Origin: Thermincola carboxydiphila
GTDB taxonomy: Bacteria; Bacillota; Thermincolia; Thermincolales; UBA2595
DNA length: 64,000 bases
Direction of reading: 5' to 3'
Assembly: GCA_016841725.1 (NCBI GenBank)
Contig: JAENYP010000012.1
Coordinates: forward strand, 1-64,000
Positions 7,342 to 16,393 of the stretch are shown one piece after another (positions within the stretch are counted from its first letter, which is position 1; each line of letters opens with the position of its first letter). The notes under the pieces are model-generated. The model was given only the letters and a program-made list of their open reading frames with translations, was not told the DNA's origin and made no database searches. The position numbers and the translations under genes are program-made.

Positions 7342-7403
7342 GTGCCTCCGGAGTGAAACTCTCAGGGGCAAAAGAGAGACGCACATCAACCGGTGATGTG
7401 CGT
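7342..7403 (+). promoter_or_regulatory. Partial glycine-riboswitch-like aptamer and hairpin
   Basis: GGAGTGAAACTCTCAGGGGC followed by AAAAGAGAGAC resembles the conserved 3' half of a glycine riboswitch aptamer (the GAA-CTCTCAGG-CAAAAG signature). The 5' half (GAGAGACC... GCCGAAG) is not visible upstream. A 10-bp hairpin (ACGCACATCA/TGATGTGCGT) follows without a long T run. No gene on the same strand follows; the next coding sequence converges from the other side. Probably a decayed remnant. Confidence 0.45.
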
Positions 7404-7456
7404 TCTCATTATTATAGAGAGAGGAGGTTTACATACTTGTCATTTACTGAACCAGA

Positions 7457-9250
7457 TTACTTATTAACTGTCCTGAAGTCATTATCTGTTAATGTCAGCC
7501 TGATCCTGTTAAACAGGAGGGACCATTCTTTGAAGAACAGACCTACCAGAACCTTAAAAAGTGTGAAACCATTTGACAGCCTTTCTTTAAACGGCCACTT
7601 TAGCTCGTCATTGCCGCATATTGTAGCTTTATTCACGGCTTCAACCTTTTGGCGCATTTGCTCTCTCATAGCCTTTTGCTCACTTTGAGGGAGTTTAACT
7701 ATTTCATCAATTTCCCTGATTATATCTCTGGCCATTCTTATCCGGTAATCGATATCGGCATAAAGTTTCTCTTCAATCAAGCCATAATCTTTTTTAACCT
7801 GATTTAATCTTAATGCGGCTTCATATGTGGCCTCAACGATTTCATCCCGGGTCATGGAGTCAGTCTCATAACTGAGGATATATTTCCAACTGGGCATGGT
7901 GAGAGCCTGACGGTGTTCTTCAAGGGTGCGGTAAAACTGCCTGTAGCCGAACTTCTCCGGTTCTTCGAAAGCGCGGCATCCGGGATCCAGGAAAGGTGCC
8001 AGCGGAGCTACAAAGAAACACAGGCGTTTATCACCCTGGAACTTATCCAGAAGGTAAGCACAGTAATCAACCGAAGAAACGGCATCCTCGTAAGATTGTT
8101 TGGGAATTCCCGTCATAAAGAAGATGTCAATTTTGCGGCAGTTATTTCTCAAGGCTGATTCCAGGGATGCCTCAATCTTTTCATTGCTTACCGGTAGTTT
8201 GCCGTTAAACTTACGAATCCGTTCAATGTGTGATTCCAAGGTAATTTCTATGCTGTACTGTGGCAGGGCCTTGTCCAGTCTCCCGAAAAATTCATCACCC
8301 GCCGGGAAAAATAGCTCTAACACCAGCTCATTCTTTATGTTGGACTCTTCCAGTAATGTCAGAAATTCTTCGGTGAACTCAGGACCTGCCATGCGAAAGT
8401 CGTTTAAGATAAAAATCGGAGCCTGCCCCAGGTTTTGCAGAAAAAGGATGTCCTCAATCAAAACCTTGGGTGACCTGAAGGCCGGTTTTGACCTGTTGCA
8501 TATTTTCTTATATGCAGATGCCGAACCGCCGCAGATGGAACAGTTCTGGGTACAGCCGCGGGAAGTCAGCAGAGCTGTAACCGGATATTTTAACCAGTCT
8601 GCATAGGGAACGGTGTTGTGCAGGCTGGCATATTTAAAAACAGAGCGGACTACATACTTGTAGCTTGGAATTGAGGCATAGTCCATATCGTCCGGGACGT
8701 GGGTAAGCGGGTTAACAACTACCTCACCGTCCGGCTTTTTCCAGGTAAGGTTGGGGATTTTGTCCACCGGAACTCTCTGCCTGACTGCGATAACAAGTTG
8801 TTTCACAATCTCTTCAGTGGAATCTCCCCTGACGACATAATCAACACATGGGTATGATACCAGTTCTTCATGATAATAAGAAGCCGACAGACCGCCAAAC
8901 AGAACAGGTGTATCCGGGTGATACTTTTTGACAATTTTGGCTACCTCTACACTGCCATGAGCATGTGGCAGCCAGTGCAGGTCAAAGGCGAATATCCTGG
9001 GGTTAAGCCCGGCAATAACCTTTTCCACGTCATAATCAGGACTTCTCAGCATCTGATAGGCAAGATTGATCAACTGCACGTTAAAACCGTTTTGTTCCAG
9101 GGTGTCAGCGATGCTGGTGATGCCAACCGGGTACATTTCAAAGGTTGGTGATGAAGGAACAACATCACTGATTGGGCCAAACATAATTGTATCTTTCCGA
9201 AAATCATAAACACTTGGAGCGTGTAAAAAAACTAAGTCTTTACGGAACAA
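7457..9250 (-). CDS. B12-binding domain/radical SAM protein, paralogue 2
   Basis: About 597 residues. The N-terminal cobalamin-binding-type domain (about 1-180) has 'MYPVGITSIADTLEQNGFNVQLINLAYQML' and 'FAFDLHWLPHAHGSVEVAKI'. The radical SAM domain (about 230-480) has the CxxxCxxC cluster motif 'CTQNCSIC'. This is the architecture of the uncharacterised TIGR04190-type family. The C-terminal helices are charged. I prefer the TTG at 9250, which has GGGGGGAG upstream and aligns with the neighbour's start (LFRKDLVFLHAP); an ATG at 9295 gives 15 extra residues. Product and substrate are unknown. It lies 137 bp downstream of its paralogue on the same strand, probably after a tandem duplication. Confidence 0.85.
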   Translation of the reverse strand: MFRKDLVFLHAPSVYDFRKDTIMFGPISDVVPSSPTFEMYPVGITSIADTLEQNGFNVQLINLAYQMLRSPDYDVEKVIAGLNPRIFAFDLHWLPHAHGSVEVAKIVKKYHPDTPVLFGGLSASYYHEELVSYPCVDYVVRGDSTEEIVKQLVIAVRQRVPVDKIPNLTWKKPDGEVVVNPLTHVPDDMDYASIPSYKYVVRSVFKYASLHNTVPYADWLKYPVTALLTSRGCTQNCSICGGSASAYKKICNRSKPAFRSPKVLIEDILFLQNLGQAPIFILNDFRMAGPEFTEEFLTLLEESNIKNELVLELFFPAGDEFFGRLDKALPQYSIEITLESHIERIRKFNGKLPVSNEKIEASLESALRNNCRKIDIFFMTGIPKQSYEDAVSSVDYCAYLLDKFQGDKRLCFFVAPLAPFLDPGCRAFEEPEKFGYRQFYRTLEEHRQALTMPSWKYILSYETDSMTRDEIVEATYEAALRLNQVKKDYGLIEEKLYADIDYRIRMARDIIREIDEIVKLPQSEQKAMREQMRQKVEAVNKATICGNDELKWPFKERLSNGFTLFKVLVGLFFKEWSLLFNRIRLTLTDNDFRTVNK

Positions 9251-9387
9251 TATACTCCCCCCATTTATGAGCTTGTAAAAAAAATCACAAGCCAATCACA
9301 AAAAATAAGTCAAATGTCATGAGCTAATTTTATCATATATACAGATGAGACGTAAATAGAATATCAGGCAGAATTCGATAATATTGT

Positions 9388-11184
9388 TTACATTGGGCGC
9401 ATCTTATGACCTAACAGCAGCCGGGCCCTATTGTAGAAAAGCTTCATCTCTGTAAAAAAGAGCCGGGTGAAAACTCCGGTCAGGGAAACAATGTTTCCAA
9501 ATCGCTGCGTGATGGGCCACTTCAGTTCATCTTTGCCGCAAATTGTATGCCGGTTAATTTGTTCGACTTTGGTTTTAAGTTCTTTCAATGCTTCTTGTTT
9601 CCGGCTTTCGTCCTCGATTTCCATTATCCTGTCTATCTCATCCATTACCTTTTGGGCGTTGCTAATCCTAAATTCTATCTGGCTGTAAACATCATCATCA
9701 ATCAAATTATACTCATGTTTAAGAGCATTGAGTCTCAGGGCGGCTTCATACGTTGAACGCACAATTTCATCACGGGTCATGCTGTCGGTTTCATAACTGA
9801 GGATGTGTTTCCAGCTTGGTTTAGTAAGGGCATGATAATGGTCCTCAAGGGTATGGCAAAACTTTTTATAACCATATTTTTCCGGAAACTCGAAGGCCAG
9901 ACAGCCCGGGTCCAGAAATGGCGCCAATGGTGCAATAAACAGGGCCAGTCTTTTATCACCATCAAATTTTTCAAGTAAGTGACGGCAGTAATTAATAGAA
10001 TCCATGGCCTGTTCATAGGTCTGTTTGGGGATACCGGTCATGAAAAAGATATCAATTTTACGACAGCCATATTTAAAAGCTGAAGCGATAGTGCTTTCGA
10101 CTTGTTCATTGGAACAGGCAAATTTTCCGTTCATCTTCCGGATAGACTCTATATGGGTTTCGAGAGTCATTTCCAGGCTGAATTTGGGCACTGCATCCGC
10201 AATTTTAGCAAAATATTCATCGCCGGCTTCCCAGAACAATTCTATAATCAGTTCATTCTTGACGTTTTCTTTTTTCAGGAGGCTGAAGAATTCGTCCACA
10301 TACTCAGGGCCTGCCTGGCGCAGGTCGTGAAGCACAAAAATCGGGGCCTGACCAAGTTTCTGAATCAGCCTGATATCCTCCATAAGGGACTGGGGTGATC
10401 TATATGCCGGCTTGTCCCGGTTACAGACCCTTTTGTAGGCGAATTCAGAACCGCCGCAGATTGAGCAGTTTTGGGTACAGCCCCGTGCCGTCAGCAGGGC
10501 CGTAATCGGATATTTTAACCAGTCAAGATAAGGCACGGTGTTATGCAGATTTGCATACTTAAATACAGACCGCACCACATAACTGTAGCAGGGTACCGAA
10601 ATATAATCAATATTTTCGGGCACATGTGTTAACGGGTTAACCACAGGGGTTCCGTCAGGCTTTTTCCAAGTCAGGTTTGGAATCTTATCAAAGGGCAGGT
10701 CATACCTTATAGCCTTCATTAACTGAAGCATGGGCTCTTCAGTGCTGTCCCCCCTGACAACGAAATCAACAAATGGGTAAGATATAAGCTCTTCATGGTA
10801 ATAAGTTGAAGATAAGCCGCCAAAAATCACCGGAATATCAGGATGATACTTCTTGCATATTTTGGCCAGCTCAATACTGCCATGAACATGGGGCAGCCAG
10901 TGCAAGTCAATGCCAAAGGCAGCCGGATTCATGGCGGCGATTACTTTTTCGGGGTCATAGTCCTGGCTTCTCAGCATCTGATAGGCAACATTGACAATCT
11001 GTACATTGAAACCACCGTGCTCAAGGGTTTCAGCGATACTGGTTATTCCCACGGGATACATTTCGAAAGTGGGAGATGAAGGCACGACGTCACTTATCGG
11101 ACCGAACATAGTGGTATCTTTTCTAAAATCGTAAACACTTGGAGCGTGGAGAAAGACCAGGTCCTTTTTAAATAATTTAAGCAT
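9388..11184 (-). CDS. B12-binding domain/radical SAM protein, paralogue 1
   Basis: A 598-residue protein colinear with its neighbour over the whole length ('DLVFLHAPSVYDFRKDTTMFGPISDVVPSSPTFE' is nearly shared). The N-terminal Rossmann-like B12-binding domain is followed by a radical SAM barrel with 'CTQNCSIC' for a [4Fe-4S] cluster. It lacks the classical DxHxxG cobalamin His-on motif as far as I can see, but has 'DLHWLPHVHGS'. Radical SAM enzymes with B12 domains often do methylations or ring rearrangements; nothing here says which. It is divergent from ctsR, with a 450-bp spacer containing CtsR-like repeats. Confidence 0.87.
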   Translation of the reverse strand: MLKLFKKDLVFLHAPSVYDFRKDTTMFGPISDVVPSSPTFEMYPVGITSIAETLEHGGFNVQIVNVAYQMLRSQDYDPEKVIAAMNPAAFGIDLHWLPHVHGSIELAKICKKYHPDIPVIFGGLSSTYYHEELISYPFVDFVVRGDSTEEPMLQLMKAIRYDLPFDKIPNLTWKKPDGTPVVNPLTHVPENIDYISVPCYSYVVRSVFKYANLHNTVPYLDWLKYPITALLTARGCTQNCSICGGSEFAYKRVCNRDKPAYRSPQSLMEDIRLIQKLGQAPIFVLHDLRQAGPEYVDEFFSLLKKENVKNELIIELFWEAGDEYFAKIADAVPKFSLEMTLETHIESIRKMNGKFACSNEQVESTIASAFKYGCRKIDIFFMTGIPKQTYEQAMDSINYCRHLLEKFDGDKRLALFIAPLAPFLDPGCLAFEFPEKYGYKKFCHTLEDHYHALTKPSWKHILSYETDSMTRDEIVRSTYEAALRLNALKHEYNLIDDDVYSQIEFRISNAQKVMDEIDRIMEIEDESRKQEALKELKTKVEQINRHTICGKDELKWPITQRFGNIVSLTGVFTRLFFTEMKLFYNRARLLLGHKMRPM

Positions 11185-11361
11185 TGATTAGTCCCCTCTT
11201 TCCATTAACGCATCTTGTAGGAGTAATATAACAAATAAACAAAAAAAATAACCAAACAAGCCATGTTTTATGGTGAAAACTTTGTCTGGGGCGAACCATC
11301 TACATTTTACCACATTAGATGTGTGTTTAGAAGAGAATTTTTCTTCCAAAATGTCGATAAA

Positions 11362-11386
11362 GGTCAGAAAAGGTCTAAAGGTCAAA
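11362..11386 (+). promoter_or_regulatory. CtsR-like repeat cluster, distal
   Basis: Three heptamer-like units in a row: GGTCAGA, GGTCTAA, GGTCAAA. They resemble the CtsR operator (direct GGTCAAA repeats) but lie about 250 bp upstream of ctsR, in the shared spacer with the divergent radical SAM genes. They could serve a second ctsR promoter or the minus-strand transcript. Confidence 0.55.
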
Positions 11387-11550
11387 AATAGAAAAGCAGA
11401 TTACTGACCAAGGAACAAAAGTTCATTGCAGTAAATAAAGAAATAACCAGTAAAGAGGCGTAAAACATATGAATTAAGCGTGAAAACAACCTGATGGGCA
11501 AAACAGAGAGATATCCACAAAATAAGCGCATGAATGGAATATTACAGTAC

Positions 11551-11606
11551 TTGAATGTTTTGGTCAAAAAAGGTATATAATATATTAAAGGTCAGTTAAG
11601 GTCAAA
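11551..11606 (+). promoter_or_regulatory. ctsR operon promoter with CtsR operator
   Basis: TTGAAT (11551) and TATAAT (11576) are separated by 19 bp. A GGTCAAA unit lies in the spacer. A canonical tandem CtsR box, GGTCAGTTAAGGTCAAA, lies just downstream at 11590-11606. Binding there would block RNA polymerase, giving autoregulation as known for CtsR in Firmicutes. Confidence 0.85.
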
Positions 11607-11633
11607 CAATAGGGTTGGCAGGAGGGGATGCAT

Positions 11634-12101
11634 ATGGCAAATATTACAGATATCATTGAGGAATACATAAAGGCAAGATTAGGCCGGAGCAGCGGTGGAG
11701 CAATTATTTTCCGCCGCGGCGAACTGGCTGAAAAATTCAGCTGTGTACCCTCACAGATTAATTATGTGCTGAGTACCAGGTTTTCTTCAAGCCGGGGGTA
11801 TATTGTGGAGACAAGAAGGGGTGGTGGCGGTTTTATCCGTATAATCAGGATTCCACTGGAGGAATCTGAAGAGCTGCTTGATATTGTCTATGAAAAAATC
11901 GGTGATCAGGTTGGTATCAATGAGGCTATTGGCCTGATTCGTTATCTTTTCGAGGAAGATATTATTTCCAGGCGCGAGGCTCACCTTATGGAAACCGTAA
12001 TTGAGGTGGCTGCGCCTGACCACAGCCATCCTGAAGCCCGGAGGAACAGGGCGGTAATTTTGAAATCAATGCTGATGGTATTGCTGAGGCATAAAAAATA
12101 G
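11634..12101 (+). CDS. ctsR: Transcriptional repressor CtsR
   Basis: Class III heat-shock repressor, 155 residues, controlling clp genes. The N-terminal winged helix-turn-helix is at about residues 25-70 ('GELAEKFSCVPSQINYVLSTRF'), with the glycine-rich wing 'RRGGGG' at 61-66. Arg62, the arginine phosphorylated by McsB in Geobacillus CtsR, is conserved. The C-terminal four-helix dimerisation domain is 'AIGLIRYLFEEDIISRREAHLM'. The ATG at 11634 has GGAGGGG at good distance; the ATG at 11628 touches it. First gene of ctsR-clpB-mcsA-mcsB-clpC. Confidence 0.95.
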   Translation: MANITDIIEEYIKARLGRSSGGAIIFRRGELAEKFSCVPSQINYVLSTRFSSSRGYIVETRRGGGGFIRIIRIPLEESEELLDIVYEKIGDQVGINEAIGLIRYLFEEDIISRREAHLMETVIEVAAPDHSHPEARRNRAVILKSMLMVLLRHKK

Positions 12102-12119
12102 AGGAGAGGGGGCGTAAAT

Positions 12120-14714
12120 ATGGATTTTAACCGTTTTACCCAAAAATCCAGAGAAGCCATTTCTGCTGCCCAGCAGCTGGCTGCGGAACGGCATCACCAG
12201 GAACTTACGGGAAAACACCTGATGGCTGCCCTGATGGACCAGGATGGGGGGATGACGCCCCGGTTTCTGGAGCATGCCGGAGTAAATCCGGATATTTTTG
12301 TCAGCAGAGTTTCCCAACTGCTGGACAGGATTCCCGTTGTTACGGGATATGAAGGTTCTCTGTCGATGGGCAGCGGTCTGGCCCGCGTCCTTGTCAGGGC
12401 TGAAAAGGAAGCCCGGGACATGAAAGACGATTATGTCAGTGTGGAACACTTGCTGCTGGCCCTGCTTGAAGACGGGGAGCCAGAGACCAAGGAAGCACTG
12501 GCCCAGGCCGGACTTACCCGGGAAAACCTGCTGAATTCCCTGCGGGCAGTAAGGGGAAACCAGAGGGTCACCGGGGAAAATCCTGAAGAGACCTATGAGG
12601 CCCTGGAACGATATGGTCGTGACCTGACCAAGCTGGCCCGCGATGGGAAGCTGGACCCGGTTATCGGTCGTGACGATGAAATCCGCAGGATTATCGAAAT
12701 CCTGTCCCGGAGAACCAAAAACAACCCGGTGCTTATCGGGGAGCCCGGGGTTGGTAAGACAGCTGTTGCCGAAGGCCTGGCGAGGCGAATTGTAGCGGGT
12801 GACGTTCCCGAGGGCTTAAAGGACAAACGGTTGATAAATTTGGATATGGGTGCACTAGTAGCAGGCGCCAAGTACCGCGGTGAGTTTGAGGAAAGACTGA
12901 AAGCGGTGCTTAAAGAGGTCCAGCAGTCAGATGGCAAAATAATTCTGTTTATTGATGAACTGCATACAGTGGTGGGCGCAGGCGCTGCCGAGGGCTCTGT
13001 TGATGCGGGGAACCTTCTTAAGCCAATGCTGGCCAGAGGCGAGCTGCGCACAGTTGGCGCCACTACCTTAAATGAATACAGAAAATATGTTGAGAAAGAC
13101 GCCGCTCTGGAGCGCCGCTTCCAGCCGGTTTTAGTAAATCCTCCATCAGTTGAGGATACCGTTTCTATCTTAAGGGGCTTAAAGGAGCGTTATGAGGTCC
13201 ATCACGGGGTGCGTATTCAGGATGGCGCTATAGTGGCGGCGGCGGCGCTGTCTGACCGCTACATTTCGGACCGTTTCCTGCCTGATAAGGCAATTGACCT
13301 TATGGATGAAGCGGCGGCCAAGCTGCGTACAGAGATTGACAGCATGCCGACAGAACTGGATGAAATTACGCGAAAGATCATGCAGCTGGAAATTGAGGAA
13401 GCGGCCCTGGGAAATGAAAAGGACCAGGCTTCCGGAGAACGGCTTAACAAGATCAAGGAGCAGCTGGCCGACCTGCGCAGTGAAGCTGATGGCATGAAGG
13501 CTCAGTGGCAGGTGGAAAAAGAGGCTATTTCCAGGGTGCGTGGTTTAAAGCAAGAAATGGAGAAAACCAGGCAGGAAATGGAAAGAGCTGAACGTGAGTA
13601 TGACCTTAACCGGTTGGCTGAGCTAAAATACAGCCGCCTTGACAACCTCGAAAGACAGTTGAAATCAGAGGAGGAGCTTCTGGCCGGTAAGCAGAAAAGC
13701 GGAATGCTTCTAAAGGAAGAGGTTGATGCAGAGGATATTGCCAGGGTAGTCAGCCGCTGGACTGGTGTGCCGGTCAGCAAGCTGGTGGAAGGTGAAAAAG
13801 AAAAATTGCTTCACCTTGATGAGGAACTGCACAGGCGTGTTATCGGCCAGGATGAAGCCGTACGAGCTGTTGCTGATGCCGTTCTCCGGGCGAGGGCGGG
13901 GATCAAGGATCCCAATCGTCCCGTTGGTTCGTTTGTATTTTTGGGGCCAACCGGTGTGGGCAAGACTGAGTTGGCAAGAGCTCTGGCGCAGGCGCTTTTT
14001 GATGATGAGCGCAGTATGATCCGGCTGGATATGTCTGAATACATGGAAAAACACGCGGTTTCCAGGCTGATTGGAGCCCCTCCGGGATATGTCGGCTACG
14101 AGGAGGGCGGTCAACTGACAGAGGCTGTAAGACGAAAGCCCTATTCGGTTATACTACTTGATGAGATTGAAAAGGCCCATCATGATGTGTTTAATGTTCT
14201 GCTGCAATTATTGGATGACGGCAGGCTGACAGATGGGCATGGGCGCACTGTTAACTTCAGGAATACAGTTGTAATCATGACATCAAACCTGGGCAGCCAG
14301 GAGATATTGGCCCATCAGGAAAACGGCGGGGATTTTGACCGGATGAGAAACAGTGTCTTAAATATTATGAGGCAGCACTTCAGGCCTGAGTTTCTCAACA
14401 GGGTTGACGAAATTGTGGTCTTCCATGCCCTGGGACAGGAGCATGTCCGGAAAATCGCCGGACTTCTGCTGGAGAGGCTGGCTCTGCATGTGGAAGCTGC
14501 TGTAGGGATAAGGTTCCGGTATGAGGATAGCGCCCTTGACTACCTGGCAGCCAGGGGATATGAGGCTGCATATGGCGCCCGTCCCCTGAAAAGGCTGGTC
14601 AGGCAGGAAGTAGAAACCCCTTTTAGCCGGCACGTTGTCAAGGGGGACCTCCTGCCCGGTGATACCGCTGTACTGAGAGGCAGTGATATGGGGTTAAGCA
14701 TTGACAAAGCGTAA
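12120..14714 (+). CDS. clpB: ATP-dependent disaggregase ClpB
   Basis: An 864-residue AAA+ unfoldase that, with DnaK, pulls polypeptides out of aggregates. Two Clp-N repeats lie at about 1-145. AAA-1 has Walker A 'GEPGVGKT' (207-214) and Walker B 'ILFIDE' (275-280). The long coiled-coil M domain covers about 410-525, which separates ClpB from ClpC. AAA-2 has Walker A 'GPTGVGKT' (609-616), then the ClpB-type C-terminal domain. No ClpP-binding IGF/IGL loop is obvious. It sits between ctsR and mcsA, where Bacillus has no clpB, so disaggregation is placed directly under CtsR. Confidence 0.95.
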   Translation: MDFNRFTQKSREAISAAQQLAAERHHQELTGKHLMAALMDQDGGMTPRFLEHAGVNPDIFVSRVSQLLDRIPVVTGYEGSLSMGSGLARVLVRAEKEARDMKDDYVSVEHLLLALLEDGEPETKEALAQAGLTRENLLNSLRAVRGNQRVTGENPEETYEALERYGRDLTKLARDGKLDPVIGRDDEIRRIIEILSRRTKNNPVLIGEPGVGKTAVAEGLARRIVAGDVPEGLKDKRLINLDMGALVAGAKYRGEFEERLKAVLKEVQQSDGKIILFIDELHTVVGAGAAEGSVDAGNLLKPMLARGELRTVGATTLNEYRKYVEKDAALERRFQPVLVNPPSVEDTVSILRGLKERYEVHHGVRIQDGAIVAAAALSDRYISDRFLPDKAIDLMDEAAAKLRTEIDSMPTELDEITRKIMQLEIEEAALGNEKDQASGERLNKIKEQLADLRSEADGMKAQWQVEKEAISRVRGLKQEMEKTRQEMERAEREYDLNRLAELKYSRLDNLERQLKSEEELLAGKQKSGMLLKEEVDAEDIARVVSRWTGVPVSKLVEGEKEKLLHLDEELHRRVIGQDEAVRAVADAVLRARAGIKDPNRPVGSFVFLGPTGVGKTELARALAQALFDDERSMIRLDMSEYMEKHAVSRLIGAPPGYVGYEEGGQLTEAVRRKPYSVILLDEIEKAHHDVFNVLLQLLDDGRLTDGHGRTVNFRNTVVIMTSNLGSQEILAHQENGGDFDRMRNSVLNIMRQHFRPEFLNRVDEIVVFHALGQEHVRKIAGLLLERLALHVEAAVGIRFRYEDSALDYLAARGYEAAYGARPLKRLVRQEVETPFSRHVVKGDLLPGDTAVLRGSDMGLSIDKA

Positions 14715-14796
14715 TCAGCCAACGTAATTTTCCCCGGACAGATATTATTTTCGTATAATAAATGAGGAAACAATACTAAGGAGGAGGGATTTTGGG

Positions 14797-15306
14797 ATGA
14801 TATGTGAGAAGTGTCAGAAGAGACCGGCTGCGGTTCATGTGACCAAAATTATTAATGGCAAAAAGACCGAAACAAACCTCTGTGATATTTGTGCTCAGGA
14901 AGACAGTGCCGCTTTCGGTGAACCTAAATGGATGCTGCATAATATTTTTGCTGATCTCTTTAATCAGCCTGCAGCGGGCAGTCCTTCGATACCGGAAAAG
15001 CGGGAGGGCACGATCCAGTGTGAGCACTGTGGTTTTACCGATGTTCAGTTTTCACAGGTGGGCAAACTAGGCTGCCCAAAATGCTATGAGGTTTTTGAGA
15101 ACAAACTTGAACCTGTATTAAGGCGGATACATGGCAATCCGGGGCATACGGGCAAAATACCCAAAAGAACCGGGGGTACTATCGGTTTGCGCAAGGAAAT
15201 CGAAGAATTAAAACTAAAGCTGAAGGCTGTCGTGGGAAGTGAAGAATATGAAAAGGCCGCTGAAATAAGGGATAAGATTCGCGGCCTGGAAAAGAAACTG
15301 GGTTAG
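14797..15306 (+). CDS. mcsA: McsA, zinc-binding activator of the McsB arginine kinase
   Basis: 169 residues. Two pairs of CxxC lie in the N-terminal half ('CEKCQ' and 'CDICA', then 'CEHCG' and 'CPKCY'), which bind zinc in the family. A C-terminal UvrB/UvrC-type motif is at about 130-165 ('LRKEIEELKLKLKAVVGSEEYEKAAEIRDKI'). McsA stimulates McsB and stabilises CtsR regulation. An 82-bp gap separates it from clpB. It has a good AAGGAGGAGGG ribosome-binding site and is followed after 11 bp by mcsB. Confidence 0.93.
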   Translation: MICEKCQKRPAAVHVTKIINGKKTETNLCDICAQEDSAAFGEPKWMLHNIFADLFNQPAAGSPSIPEKREGTIQCEHCGFTDVQFSQVGKLGCPKCYEVFENKLEPVLRRIHGNPGHTGKIPKRTGGTIGLRKEIEELKLKLKAVVGSEEYEKAAEIRDKIRGLEKKLG

Positions 15307-15317
15307 GGGGTGCTTTC

Positions 15318-16388
15318 ATGACGATAAAAGATACTGTAATCAGTGCGAAAAGTAAGTGGGCCGAAGGGACAGGACCGGATATAGACGTAGTCATCAGCTC
15401 CAGGATCAGACTGGCCAGAAATTTAAAGGATTATCCCTTTCCGCATTTTATGTCGGAAGAACAGGCTGATCAGATTCTGCAGGGGGTCAGGACTGCTGTT
15501 TTGCAAGATGAAGCCGTGGAAAAAACAGGCCGGCCGGAGTTTATCTTACTCTCTGAATTAACCGCCACCGAACGGCAAATATTAGTGGAAAAGCACCTGA
15601 TAAGCCCCCATCATATCAAAGACCCGGTAAACCGGGCCGTAGTCCTGGCAGCTGATGAGTCTGTCAGCATCATGGTCAATGAGGAGGACCACCTGAGAAT
15701 CCAATGCCTCCTTCCGGGACTACAGTTGGAGGAGGCTTGGAACCTGGCCAATGAGACTGATGATATTCTGGAAAATAAGCTTGATTATAGCTTCTGTGAA
15801 AAGAAGGGGTATCTGACCTCGTGTCCCACAAATGTGGGCACAGGGCTTCGGGCTTCGGTGATGCTGCACCTGCCCTGTATGGTAATGACAAAACAGGTGG
15901 GGAAAGTTGTTGCTGCCATTGCCCAGCTTGGTCTCGCTGTAAGAGGGTATTACGGTGAAGGGACCGAAGCCTATGGGAACATTTTTCAGGTATCCAACCA
16001 GGTTACCATGGGACATACTGAGGAAGAAATTGTAAAAAACCTGCTTACAGTGACCAGACGGATTGCTGCCCAGGAACGCGCCACCAGGGAAAAGGTTTAT
16101 AAAGATAATCAATCTGTGCTTGAAGATAGGATTTTCCGCTCCTATGGAGTAATGAGCCATGCCAGAGTAATGACTTCCCAGGAGGCGCTGAAAAACATTT
16201 CAAATATCAGGCTGGGTGTGGAACTGGGAGTATTGAAAAACATAAATTTTGCACAAATCAATGAACTGATAATTCTTACCAGACCTGCCTTCCTCATTCA
16301 AAAGGCAGGTAAGGACTTAAACGCTGATGAGCGGGATCTGCTGCGGGCTGAGATTATCAGAGAAAAAATAACTATAACTGCGAGGTGA
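15318..16388 (+). CDS. mcsB: Protein arginine kinase McsB
   Basis: 356 residues of the phosphagen-kinase fold. It phosphorylates protein arginines, marking proteins for ClpCP and inactivating CtsR. Visible motifs: '[12 protein letters not shown]' near residue 25 (nucleotide binding), '[13 protein letters not shown]' (catalytic loop Glu), the family Cys in '[22 protein letters not shown]', and '[20 protein letters not shown]'. The length is normal. It is translationally close to clpC, whose start lies 5 bp after its stop. Confidence 0.95.
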   Translation: MTIKDTVISAKSKWAEGTGPDIDVVISSRIRLARNLKDYPFPHFMSEEQADQILQGVRTAVLQDEAVEKTGRPEFILLSELTATERQILVEKHLISPHHIKDPVNRAVVLAADESVSIMVNEEDHLRIQCLLPGLQLEEAWNLANETDDILENKLDYSFCEKKGYLTSCPTNVGTGLRASVMLHLPCMVMTKQVGKVVAAIAQLGLAVRGYYGEGTEAYGNIFQVSNQVTMGHTEEEIVKNLLTVTRRIAAQERATREKVYKDNQSVLEDRIFRSYGVMSHARVMTSQEALKNISNIRLGVELGVLKNINFAQINELIILTRPAFLIQKAGKDLNADERDLLRAEIIREKITITAR

Positions 16389-16393
16389 CATCT

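Noticed and set aside
11188-11567. Two short minus-strand open frames (65 and 61 codons) upstream of ctsR
   Set aside because: No ribosome-binding site or recognisable protein features; they lie across CtsR boxes and promoter DNA.
12066-12449. Long antisense open frames over clpB, rpoB, rpoC and other large genes
   Set aside because: They mirror codon structure of strongly supported plus-strand genes and have no independent signals.
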